Shown piece after piece: positions 1 to 6,706 of a stretch of 9,238 nucleotides of DNA (positions are counted from its first letter, which is position 1; each line of letters opens with the position of its first letter). A model generated the notes under the pieces. That model made no database searches, had not been told where the DNA came from, and saw nothing but the letters and a program-made list of their open reading frames with translations. Origin of the DNA: an uncultured Chlorobiaceae bacterium (GTDB taxonomy: Bacteria > Bacteroidota > Chlorobiia > Chlorobiales > Chlorobiaceae); the NCBI GenBank assembly GCA_903904495.1, contig CAIVCU010000087.1:1-9238 (forward strand), written 5' to 3'. Made by a program: the position numbers and the translations under genes.

Positions 1-1630
1 TACCAACCGGCGCTACGGCGGGCTTGCAGGTTTTCCTAAAATATCCGAAAGCCCCCACGATGCTTTCGGGACCGGACACGCTTCCACCTCAATTTCAGCC
101 GCAGCGGGAATGGCTGCAGCAAGAGACCTTGCCGGCACCAACGAAAAGGTTATCGCCGTCATCGGAGACGGGAGTATGACAGGAGGTATGGCATTCGAAG
201 CGATGAACCACCTCGGAGATCTGAAAAGTGATGTCCTTGTCATCCTCAATGATAATCAGATGGCCATTTCGCCAAGTACCGGCGGACTGAAAACCCACCT
301 CGTCAACATCTCCTTTAATAAAACCTACAACAAAGCCCGTAAATTTATCTGGCAGGCAATCTCGCTCTTCAACAATGATCTGGGAGATACAGCTAAAACT
401 GCTGTCCGTAAACTTGAAGACGGATTTAAAGCTGCTTTAACCCCCGGTGCATTTTTTGAGGCTCTCGGCTTAAGGTATTTTGGACCAATTGACGGCCACA
501 ACATGGAGCAGCTCGTCAAGGCACTCAAAGAGATGCAGGAACTTCCCCACCCCAAGCTTCTGCATGTAGTCACAACAAAAGGAAAAGGGTTCAAACCAGC
601 TGAGGAAGATCAGAGTAAATGGCATGCGCACAGCGGGGGCTTCGATATAACTACAGGGAAATCACTGAAAACATCCGACGTCTCACTTCCCCCAAAATAT
701 CAGGAGGTCTTTGGTGAGGCCCTGGTTGAACTTGCTCTCAAAGATCCTAAAATCACTGCCATTACTGCTGCAATGCCGAGTGGAACATCGCTTGATCTTT
801 TCCAGAATGCACTGCCAAACCGTTTTTACGATGTCGGAATAGCCGAACCGCATGCGGTCACCTTTGCTGCAGGACTTGCAATACAGGGATTCAAACCGGT
901 ATTCGCTGTTTACTCAACTTTTCTGCAACGCGCCTTTGATCAGCTTATTCACGATGTCGCACTGCAGAAACTGCATGTAGTTTTTGCTATTGACCGTGCA
1001 GGACTTGTCGGAGAAGACGGTCCGACTCATCACGGCGCATTCGATCTTTCCTATCTGCATGCTGTACCAGGACTGGTCATCATGGCCCCGGCCAATGAAC
1101 AGGAGCTGCGCGATATGCTCTACACCGCACTCTATGACCTGAAAGGACCTGTTGCGATCCGCTATCCGAGAGGCAACGGCACGGGCATCCCCCTGCAAAA
1201 AAACTTCAGTTCTCTCGAAATTGGAAAGGGGCAGATTGTCCGGGAAGGCAGCGATCTAACGCTACTCAGTATAGGCAACATGACCTCCAAAGCCCTTGAA
1301 GTTGCAGAATCACTGCTGAGTGACGGCATTAATGCAACCGTGGTCAATATGCGGTTTCTCAAACCTCTCGATACAGACCTGCTTGAAGAGCTTGCAGCCC
1401 GGTCAACCCATTTTGTGGTTATAGAAGAAAACAGCATAATCGGTGGACTCGGCAGCGCAGTAATCGATCACCTTAACACAAAGCGGCTCAACCGCCCGGT
1501 TCTGAAAGTTGCTCTTCCTGATGCATTCGTGACTCATGGCGGAATGAATGATCTTTACAGGGAGATCGGCTTCGACACTTCGACAATGAAGGAAAATATC
1601 AAGCTGTTTTATAAAGAAACCGGAAGGTGA
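1..1630 (+). CDS. dxs: 1-deoxy-D-xylulose-5-phosphate synthase, N-terminus cut by window edge
   Basis: Cytoplasmic, thiamine-diphosphate-dependent enzyme that condenses pyruvate with glyceraldehyde 3-phosphate to give DXP, the entry point of the MEP isoprenoid pathway and a precursor for vitamin B6 and thiamine. The frame is open from base 2, so the gene begins upstream; about 542 codons are visible, against roughly 620-640 for the family, so about 80-100 N-terminal residues are missing. Seen in order: the GHASTS motif with its active-site His (codon 77-79); the ThDP/metal motif GDGSMTGG (from 164) ending in LNDN; the transketolase pyrimidine-binding domain with YDVGIAEPHAV, whose Glu (845-847) matches the catalytic Glu of the family; DRAGLVGEDGPTHHG; and a C-terminal transketolase domain from about 1210. 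It ends in TGA at 1628-1630. Its 3' end overlaps the convergent pgpA by 22 bp with no terminator between. The first in-frame ATG visible (110) is internal, not the start. Confidence 0.98.
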   Translation, partial: TNRRYGGLAGFPKISESPHDAFGTGHASTSISAAAGMAAARDLAGTNEKVIAVIGDGSMTGGMAFEAMNHLGDLKSDVLVILNDNQMAISPSTGGLKTHLVNISFNKTYNKARKFIWQAISLFNNDLGDTAKTAVRKLEDGFKAALTPGAFFEALGLRYFGPIDGHNMEQLVKALKEMQELPHPKLLHVVTTKGKGFKPAEEDQSKWHAHSGGFDITTGKSLKTSDVSLPPKYQEVFGEALVELALKDPKITAITAAMPSGTSLDLFQNALPNRFYDVGIAEPHAVTFAAGLAIQGFKPVFAVYSTFLQRAFDQLIHDVALQKLHVVFAIDRAGLVGEDGPTHHGAFDLSYLHAVPGLVIMAPANEQELRDMLYTALYDLKGPVAIRYPRGNGTGIPLQKNFSSLEIGKGQIVREGSDLTLLSIGNMTSKALEVAESLLSDGINATVVNMRFLKPLDTDLLEELAARSTHFVVIEENSIIGGLGSAVIDHLNTKRLNRPVLKVALPDAFVTHGGMNDLYREIGFDTSTMKENIKLFYKETGR

Positions 1631-2085
1631 AAAACTGTGAGCAGTGCAAGCACGCCTCGCACTGAAAGATTGGCAAAAAAACCGGCAAGCACATCATCAG
1701 CCATGATACCCCACCCTCCAGGCAGGCGCTGGACTGTATCAACAGGTCCCGGTTTTGCAATATCGAACAATCTGAAAAAAGCAAATGAAAGCAGAACGGG
1801 TAACATGTCAGCGGGCAGAGCAGCTAGCGCCAGCCACTGACCGGCAAGTTCATCAATGGTAACTATTGAAGGATCATCACCATACTCTTCCTCCATTATC
1901 CTCCCGGCCCATATCCCCAGAGCAAGCGAAATGATAACCAGAGAGAGCAGAATCGGGGTGGATTGAAGTGCCGGAATAAAAACGAAACCTATAACCGCAA
2001 CAATACTGGCAATTGTACCTGGTGCTACAGGAAAATAACCGATGCCAAAGCAGGTGGATAGAATTTTTGCCGCAAGAAGCTTCAT
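1609..2085 (-). CDS. pgpA: Phosphatidylglycerophosphatase A
   Basis: Membrane phosphatase that removes phosphate from phosphatidylglycerol phosphate to give phosphatidylglycerol, the step directly after PgsA. The protein has 158 residues, close to the usual ~155-175. Family hallmarks visible: GYFPVAPGT (residues 16-24), the acidic motif DDPSIVTIDELAG (70-82), FFRLFDIAKPGPV (103-115) and GGWGIMADDVLAG (123-135), with the conserved Asp/Glu residues (D78, E79, D108, D130, D131) present. Hydrophobic stretches at about 26-40, 45-60, 93-106 and 143-152 fit a small multi-pass membrane protein. The ATG at 2085 lies only 4 nt after the pgsA stop. A GAGGGG Shine-Dalgarno-like sequence inside the end of pgsA precedes it, so the two are almost certainly co-transcribed. 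Its TAA (1609-1611) lies inside the 3' end of dxs, giving a tail-to-tail overlap. Confidence 0.95.
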   Translation of the reverse strand: MKLLAAKILSTCFGIGYFPVAPGTIASIVAVIGFVFIPALQSTPILLSLVIISLALGIWAGRIMEEEYGDDPSIVTIDELAGQWLALAALPADMLPVLLSFAFFRLFDIAKPGPVDTVQRLPGGWGIMADDVLAGFFANLSVRGVLALLTVFHLPVSL

Positions 2086-2089
2086 TCAC

Positions 2090-2710
2090 TCACTGCCCCT
2101 CAAGAGGCTTTTGAAGATAAATCCGCCAATTGCTGACCAGATAGGAGATGCCGGTATACACGGTAAAAACCGTAACTGCCAGCATGATATAGTTCAGATA
2201 ACCTGATACAAGAAAACGGCTTGACATGACGGCAACATTCGCCCCTGAAAAGGATGCCTCTTTCATCAAGATCAATGCCATAACGACATAGACAAAAATG
2301 TTCTGGACCAGAGTTTTGTACTTCGCTTCCACGCTTGTCACAACGGGCCTGTCTTTGAATTCAGCATAGATTCTCAATGCTGTAATAACAACATCCCTCA
2401 CAACGACGAGAATCACCATCCAGAGACTGAGAAATCCCATCCCGACATAGAGGAAAAAAGCTGCAGTAATCAGCAATTTATCAGCAAGAGGATCAAGAAA
2501 AGCACCAAGACGGGTAGTTACACCATATTTCCTTGCATGATAACCGTCATAAATATCCGTAAGCGAGGCCAAAACAAAAACAATGACACCAAGCAGCTTC
2601 ATATAAGGATCAACTTGCAGCAACAGCACGACAAAAACCGGTACGAGCAGTATCCGCAGCGCTGTCAGCTGATTGGGTATTGTCAAATATGTTTCGCTCT
2701 GCTCTTTCAA
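2090..2710 (-). CDS. pgsA: CDP-diacylglycerol--glycerol-3-phosphate 3-phosphatidyltransferase
   Basis: Inner-membrane enzyme that transfers the phosphatidyl group from CDP-diacylglycerol to glycerol 3-phosphate, making phosphatidylglycerol phosphate. The 206-residue product carries the complete CDP-alcohol phosphotransferase signature D-x2-D-G-x2-A-R-x8-G-x3-D-x3-D at D52, D55, G56, A59, R60, G69, D73 and D77. N-terminal IPNQLTALRILLVP and DPLADKLL are typical of PgsA rather than of other CDP-alcohol transferases. Hydrophobic stretches at about 16-32, 38-51, 80-105, 130-147 and 172-195 fit a multi-pass membrane protein. No in-frame ATG or GTG precedes the conserved region. The upstream-most start is TTG at 2710; a second in-frame TTG exists at 2686. 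AGGGA sits directly against TTG-2710, too close for a normal ribosome site, and this TTG overlaps the TGA of a short upstream ORF. The function is secure; the exact start is less so. Confidence 0.95.
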   Translation of the reverse strand: MKEQSETYLTIPNQLTALRILLVPVFVVLLLQVDPYMKLLGVIVFVLASLTDIYDGYHARKYGVTTRLGAFLDPLADKLLITAAFFLYVGMGFLSLWMVILVVVRDVVITALRIYAEFKDRPVVTSVEAKYKTLVQNIFVYVVMALILMKEASFSGANVAVMSSRFLVSGYLNYIMLAVTVFTVYTGISYLVSNWRIYLQKPLEGQ

Positions 2711-2769
2711 TCCCTGAAGGATTTGTAGTTAAAACCCGATCGACCACTATGGGTAAGGCTGCCCGTCAT
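2707..2769 (-). CDS. Possible 20-codon leader ORF overlapping the pgsA start
   Basis: An ATG at 2769 opens a 20-codon frame (MTGSLTHSGR... ending SFRD) whose TGA (2709-2707) overlaps the pgsA TTG start in a TTGA arrangement. The predicted pgsA promoter places its transcription start at about 2769-2770, so the ATG would be at or next to the mRNA 5' end and would have to be read as a leaderless start. The ATG also sits in the loop of a short GCCC/GGGC stem (2761-2773). Translation of this ORF could deliver ribosomes to the poorly marked pgsA start. I recognise no homology; the frame is short and may be chance. Confidence 0.25.
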   Translation of the reverse strand: MTGSLTHSGRSGFNYKSFRD

Positions 2770-2775
2770 GGGCGT

Positions 2776-2804
2776 AAGATACAGTATTGAATATTGTTTT
2801 TCAA
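2776..2804 (-). promoter_or_regulatory. Sigma70-type promoter for pgsA-pgpA
   Basis: Read on the minus strand, TTGAAA (2804-2799) and TATCTT (2781-2776) are separated by exactly 17 bp. This is near-consensus for a vegetative promoter, lies in the gap after the mutS2 stop and points at pgsA. A start at about 2769-2770 would give a leader of roughly 60 nt before the pgsA TTG. No strong terminator is visible after mutS2, so read-through from mutS2 could also contribute. Confidence 0.55.
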
Positions 2805-2833
2805 TGCATCCACCCTATCGGCAATAATAATAA

Positions 2834-5215
2834 TCACTCAAGCTCCACGACAGTCACACCGGCCCCGCCTTCCCCCCACTCACCGAGCCGAAAACTTTTT
2901 ATATAACGGTGCTGCTGCAAAAACTCTGCTGTCCGCTGGCGAAGTGAACCGGTTCCTTTTCCATGTACAATCGTTACCGAGTGGATCCTGTTGAACCTCA
3001 TTGTATCAATAAAACGTTCAATTTTCATTATTGCTTCATCACCACTGAGACCACGCAAATCAACTCTTGTTGACTCAACCTCACCGGCTATTGCCGACCA
3101 TGAAGCTTTCTGCTTTGGTGAATCAGGCTTTTTCAGAATTTTTTTAGCCTGTTTTTTTGATGTTTTTTCAAGATTTTTCAGTGATGTGGTCAACCTGAAA
3201 TTTCCGCATCGGACAACTGCACTTTCAGCATTGACGCTCTCAACCTCTCCTGAAGTACTGGAATCCAGAATCCTGACAAGGTCACCCTCACGAATGGTAC
3301 GATCAATCTGGATCGCTGCATCAGCTTCAGCAAGAATAATTGACTCATTCCTGCCGGCTTCCTCTTTTTTCAGTGCCAGTTTTTTTCTGGCCTCCTGCAC
3401 TTTCTTTTCATCATCAGGTGCACTTTTAACTTCAGAGAGAATATCCCTGATCTGTTTTCGGGCATATTCAACCTCTTTCTGCAACTCTCTTGATGCGCTG
3501 AGCTTAAGCTCCCTGCGTTTATGTTCTAAGCCGGCTTCCTCACTCCTTAATGAGAGCTCCCTCTCTTCCAGCTCCTCTTTATCTTCCCGTAGCCGCAGCT
3601 TCAAAAGGCGATTCTCTTCCAGCAACCCAGCCAGATCATCGAGCATTCGATCAAGCCCGATCCGTTCTCCCTGCATAAATTCCGATGCCCGCTCAACCAT
3701 TGAAGCCGGAAACCCCATCCGCTGCATCATGGCAAATGCAAAACTGTTGCCCGGCAATCCCTTGATAAACCTGAAGGTAGGAGCAAGACCCGCACGGTTA
3801 AACTCCATCGCTCCGTTGACTACTCCTTCGCGATCATGAGCATAGGCTTTCAACTCCCCAAGGTGAGTGGTCACAATTGTTTTAGTCCCGCGATGGAGCA
3901 ACTCCTCAATCACCATCCGAGCAATAGCCCCTCCCTCTTCAACATCCGTACCGGCACAGAGTTCATCAATCAGCACAAGATCCCCTGGTCCAGCAAAATC
4001 AAGGATTCTTTTTATCTCACCAAGATGCGAGCTGAACGTTGAAAGGTCATTCTCAATCGACTGATCATCACCGATCTCAATGAAAATATCGCTGAACAGA
4101 GGGAACACAGAACTCTCGCTGCAAGGCAGAAGATATCCATGCACAAGCATGCAGCAGAGGAGACCGGCCGTTTTCATCGCCACCGATTTGCCGCCTGCAT
4201 TAGGCCCGGAAATCACCAGAACGAGATCATTCTCATCCAGATCAAGGTCAAGGGGAATAACCTCCTTATGACGATGGGAAATCATCAGCCATGGATGAAA
4301 GCCCTTTCTAATGCAAAGCGCGTGCCCTCGGGCTATTCCGGGAAGCACTGAGCAGGTTTCAACTGCAAAGCGCGCCCTTGCATACAAGGCATCAAAATCA
4401 CCAAGAAGATCCTGATTGTGCATTATATTCTCAAGGTCAAGCCGTATTTCATTCGAAATTTCCTTCAGAATGCGCTCAATCTCCCTTCGTTCGCTGATTT
4501 CCAGATCCTGAATTCTGTTGCTGATTTCCAGCGTTTCAGCCGGTTCAATAAACACCGTCTGCCCGCTCCCGGAATAATCCTGGATATATCCTGCTATCTT
4601 GTATTTATACTCTACCCTCAAGGCAAGGGTAAGGCGCCCATTCTTTATTGCTACGGTATCCTCCATCAGCCACCCGTTTTCCTGACAGCGTCTGACAAGC
4701 CGCTCCATTTTCCGGCGAATCAATTCACGGCTTCCGTTCAACTCCCCTCGAATCATCAGCAGCGCATCGCTGGCCGTGTCCCTCACCCTGCCCTGTTCAT
4801 CAATAATTCTACGGATTGCCGTCTGAAGGCTTTTTTCAAGCCATATTCTTATGGTAAAATCATTAAGCAGAGGATAGACCTCACGGTTGAGAAACATAAA
4901 CTTCCTCAACTGCACCGATGAAAAGAGCAGATGATAAATATCCTGCAGTTCTTCCGGTTCAAGATAACTTTCAAGAACTTCAAGCTTTTTCAGCAGCAGC
5001 CGTGTATCCGGCAAATATGAAAAAGGAAGGGGAGCCTCACCCTGAAGAAGATTTTTCAGTTCAAGAACCCTTTCAAGTTCTGCAATGAGGGCATCCCGCT
5101 CAACCACAGGCAGTGCAGCCAAAAGTCTGTCACGCCCCATTGCAGAGAGGCAAAAATGTGCCGCATAATCGGCAACACGATTAAATTCAAGCTTTTTTAA
5201 ACTAACGGTATTCAT
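2834..5215 (-). CDS. mutS2: MutS2 family ATPase with C-terminal Smr nuclease domain
   Basis: DNA-binding ABC-type ATPase of the MutS2 branch. It lacks the mismatch-recognition domain of MutS and is linked in other bacteria to suppression of recombination, or to splitting of collided ribosomes. Numbered from the ATG at 5215 (793 aa): an N-terminal helical core/clamp region (1-310); Walker A GPNAGGKS (337-344); the signature region STFSSHL (392-398); Walker B VLIDE with D417 and E418; the H-loop TTH (449-451); a long charged coiled coil (about 530-645); a small beta-rich linker (about 645-685); and the Smr domain from about 718, with VDLRG (718-722) and HGKGTG (751-756). VDLRG, with Arg rather than His, is usual for MutS2. 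The frame extends upstream to a TTG at 5260, but the family normally begins close to NTVSLKKLEF, so I chose the ATG. Its ribosome site is weak. ATPase and Smr motifs look intact. Confidence 0.96.
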   Translation of the reverse strand: MNTVSLKKLEFNRVADYAAHFCLSAMGRDRLLAALPVVERDALIAELERVLELKNLLQGEAPLPFSYLPDTRLLLKKLEVLESYLEPEELQDIYHLLFSSVQLRKFMFLNREVYPLLNDFTIRIWLEKSLQTAIRRIIDEQGRVRDTASDALLMIRGELNGSRELIRRKMERLVRRCQENGWLMEDTVAIKNGRLTLALRVEYKYKIAGYIQDYSGSGQTVFIEPAETLEISNRIQDLEISERREIERILKEISNEIRLDLENIMHNQDLLGDFDALYARARFAVETCSVLPGIARGHALCIRKGFHPWLMISHRHKEVIPLDLDLDENDLVLVISGPNAGGKSVAMKTAGLLCCMLVHGYLLPCSESSVFPLFSDIFIEIGDDQSIENDLSTFSSHLGEIKRILDFAGPGDLVLIDELCAGTDVEEGGAIARMVIEELLHRGTKTIVTTHLGELKAYAHDREGVVNGAMEFNRAGLAPTFRFIKGLPGNSFAFAMMQRMGFPASMVERASEFMQGERIGLDRMLDDLAGLLEENRLLKLRLREDKEELEERELSLRSEEAGLEHKRRELKLSASRELQKEVEYARKQIRDILSEVKSAPDDEKKVQEARKKLALKKEEAGRNESIILAEADAAIQIDRTIREGDLVRILDSSTSGEVESVNAESAVVRCGNFRLTTSLKNLEKTSKKQAKKILKKPDSPKQKASWSAIAGEVESTRVDLRGLSGDEAIMKIERFIDTMRFNRIHSVTIVHGKGTGSLRQRTAEFLQQHRYIKSFRLGEWGEGGAGVTVVELE

Positions 5216-5268
5216 AAGCACTGCATACTCAATAAAACACTGAGGCAATTCTGTCGCCAATCAGCCAC

Positions 5269-5289
5269 TGAACAGCAAAAAACTGTTCA
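5269..5289 (-). promoter_or_regulatory. Perfect 7-bp hairpin in the mutS2 leader
   Basis: TGAACAG (5269-5275) and CTGTTCA (5283-5289) form a perfect inverted repeat around a 7-nt A-rich (plus) or T-rich (minus) loop, about 55-75 nt before the mutS2 ATG. It could be an mRNA leader hairpin or an operator half-site pair. On the minus strand the T run is in the loop, not after the stem, so it is not a typical terminator for adh. Confidence 0.35.
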
Positions 5290-5363
5290 TGACCATAATC
5301 ATTTCAAAGCGAACTTAGCAAAATTCAAAACCCCTACAACTATAATCATTCTTCAGGTTAACA

Positions 5364-5382
5364 ATCGGAAGGCATTCCCGAT
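5364..5382 (-). terminator. Weak hairpin just after the adh stop
   Basis: Immediately after the adh stop codon, the minus strand reads ATCGGGAATGCCTTCCGAT, which can fold into about 7 bp including one G-U pair. It is not followed by a T run, so it would be a poor intrinsic terminator. The position favours a role in 3'-end definition, but the evidence is thin. Confidence 0.3.
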
Positions 5383-5383
5383 A

Positions 5384-6436
5384 TCAAAGCCCTCCCTTAA
5401 GGCTTGCGATATCAATCACAAACCGGTATCGAACATCACTGTTCAGCACCCGCTCATAAGCCTCATTGACCTTTTGGATAGGAATCACTTCAACATCGGA
5501 CAATACACCATGCTCTGCACAAAAATCAAGCATCTCCTGGGTCTCTCGAATGCCACCGATAAGCGAGCCTGAAAGATGGCGGCGCTGCATGACAAGCGAC
5601 GATGCGGAAAGCGGAACAGGATCAGGAATTCCAACCAGCACCATTGAGCTGTCACGTTTCAACAGGCCAAGATAGGAGTTGTAATCGTGCATGGCTGACA
5701 CCGTATCAAGAATAAAATCAAAGCGCTTTGCGTTTTTCTTGAAAGAGAGCTTATTGCTGGTGTCAACAAAATCGTCAGCACCAAGGGCTAAAGCATCGTT
5801 CCGCTTTCCGGGAGAATGACTCAGAACAGTTACCTTTGCCCCCATGGCTTTTGCAATTTTAACGCCCATGTGGCCGAGTCCACCCAACCCGAGAATTGCC
5901 ACCTCATCACCGGTTTTGACACCAAAACGATTCAAGGGTGAATAGGTGGTTATACCTGCACAAAGAAGCGGTGCAACCCTTTCAAGCGGCATGCCGGCAG
6001 GTATGCGAAGAACGTAATCCTCATGTACGGTTATTCGGGTTGAGTATCCACCGTATGTGGGAGTCTTGCCATCGCGTTCAAAGCTATTGTACGTTGCACT
6101 CATTCCCTCCTCGCAAAACTGCTCCTCCCCCTCCCTGCATGCTTCACATTCCCGGCATGAGTCAATGAAACAGCCGACACCAGCCGTATCGCCAAGCTTC
6201 CATTTCGTAACATGGCCTCCTGTTTTGACTACAGTTCCAACAATTTCATGTCCGGGAACCATAGGAAATGTTGAACCACCCCATTCATCGCGGGCCTGGT
6301 GAATGTCCGAGTGACAGATGCCGCAAAACAGAATGTCTATTAACACATCGTGAGCACCTGGTTCGCGACGATTTATCTCGAAGGGTTCAAGTGATGCATT
6401 GGCTGTTTTAGCTGCATAAGCCGGAGTATGTAACAT
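5384..6436 (-). CDS. Zinc-dependent alcohol dehydrogenase, cinnamyl-alcohol/YahK-like, probably NADPH-linked
   Basis: Medium-chain dehydrogenase/reductase of 350 residues that interconverts alcohols and aldehydes; the natural substrate cannot be told from sequence. Catalytic-zinc ligands are visible as C41 in GICHSD, H63-E64 in PGHEIVG and C159 in PLLCAGITTY. The structural-zinc loop has C94, C97, C100 and C108. The Rossmann nucleotide-binding motif GLGGLGHMG spans 183-191. The residues after the second beta strand (VLSHSPGKR, 204-212) lack the acidic residue that marks NAD enzymes and carry Ser/Lys/Arg as in NADP-preferring relatives, so NADPH use is inferred. The ATG at 6436 is preceded by AGGA at a normal distance. 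The gene stands alone, divergent from pdxJ and separated from mutS2 by about 170 bp. Its role in this locus is unclear: aldehyde detoxification is plausible, and it could be an accessory gene. Confidence 0.93.
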   Translation of the reverse strand: MLHTPAYAAKTANASLEPFEINRREPGAHDVLIDILFCGICHSDIHQARDEWGGSTFPMVPGHEIVGTVVKTGGHVTKWKLGDTAGVGCFIDSCRECEACREGEEQFCEEGMSATYNSFERDGKTPTYGGYSTRITVHEDYVLRIPAGMPLERVAPLLCAGITTYSPLNRFGVKTGDEVAILGLGGLGHMGVKIAKAMGAKVTVLSHSPGKRNDALALGADDFVDTSNKLSFKKNAKRFDFILDTVSAMHDYNSYLGLLKRDSSMVLVGIPDPVPLSASSLVMQRRHLSGSLIGGIRETQEMLDFCAEHGVLSDVEVIPIQKVNEAYERVLNSDVRYRFVIDIASLKGGL

Positions 6437-6706
6437 GGTTTCGATTCCTGTTGAATTTTTTTTTCAAACTATTACCCCCGAAAAAAGTAATTAATTTCAT
6501 TAGTTTTTCAGGAATTTCCCACTCCCGTTTTCACTTCAAAGCCAACAAGAGCGTTAGATAAAAGATTCATTTTCTACACGCCGCTCTATGACAACAGGTT
6601 TAACCTTTTACCATTTTTTGATTACTTTCGCTTTATAGCAAAAAGAGATAGAGCATGCTGAATCAGCAACATCCTGATTGTTCACCACTGACAAGATTAT
6701 ACTCTC
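6437..6706. promoter_or_regulatory. Divergent adh/pdxJ intergenic region with palindromes
   Basis: This 270-bp AT-rich gap must carry promoters for both divergent genes, but I see no clean consensus pair on either strand. It contains a run of nine T (6456-6464) flanked by TTGAA/TTCAA near the adh start, a palindrome AGGTTTAACCT (6596-6606), a TTTATAGC box (6632-6639) that could serve as a -10 for pdxJ, and the 13-bp palindrome listed separately. No convincing gene is present. Confidence 0.5.
6656..6668. promoter_or_regulatory. 13-bp perfect palindrome upstream of pdxJ
   Basis: TGCTGA-A-TCAGCA is a perfect 6+1+6 inverted repeat centred 45 bp before the pdxJ ATG. A palindrome of this size in a divergent intergenic region is the right form for a dimeric repressor site. 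I cannot name the regulator; a chance occurrence or an RNA feature is also possible. Confidence 0.35.

Noticed and set aside
2823..2834. Four tandem AAT triplets at the mutS2 stop as a variable microsatellite
   Set aside because: Only four copies in AT-rich spacer; too short to suggest phase variation.
2991..3839. A 282-codon plus-strand open frame inside mutS2, very rich in Ser and Phe
   Set aside because: It is antisense to the coiled-coil and Smr part of mutS2. Its composition is what the reverse strand of Glu/Lys/Leu-rich coding sequence gives, and mutS2 is unmistakable.
4418..4921. A 167-codon plus-strand open frame
   Set aside because: It lies opposite the conserved mutS2 core, has no recognisable motif and no supporting ribosome site; treated as a shadow frame.
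5216..5260. TTG at 5260 as the mutS2 start, adding 15 residues
   Set aside because: The extra residues do not resemble the MutS2 N-terminus, and the ATG at 5215 gives the normal family start.
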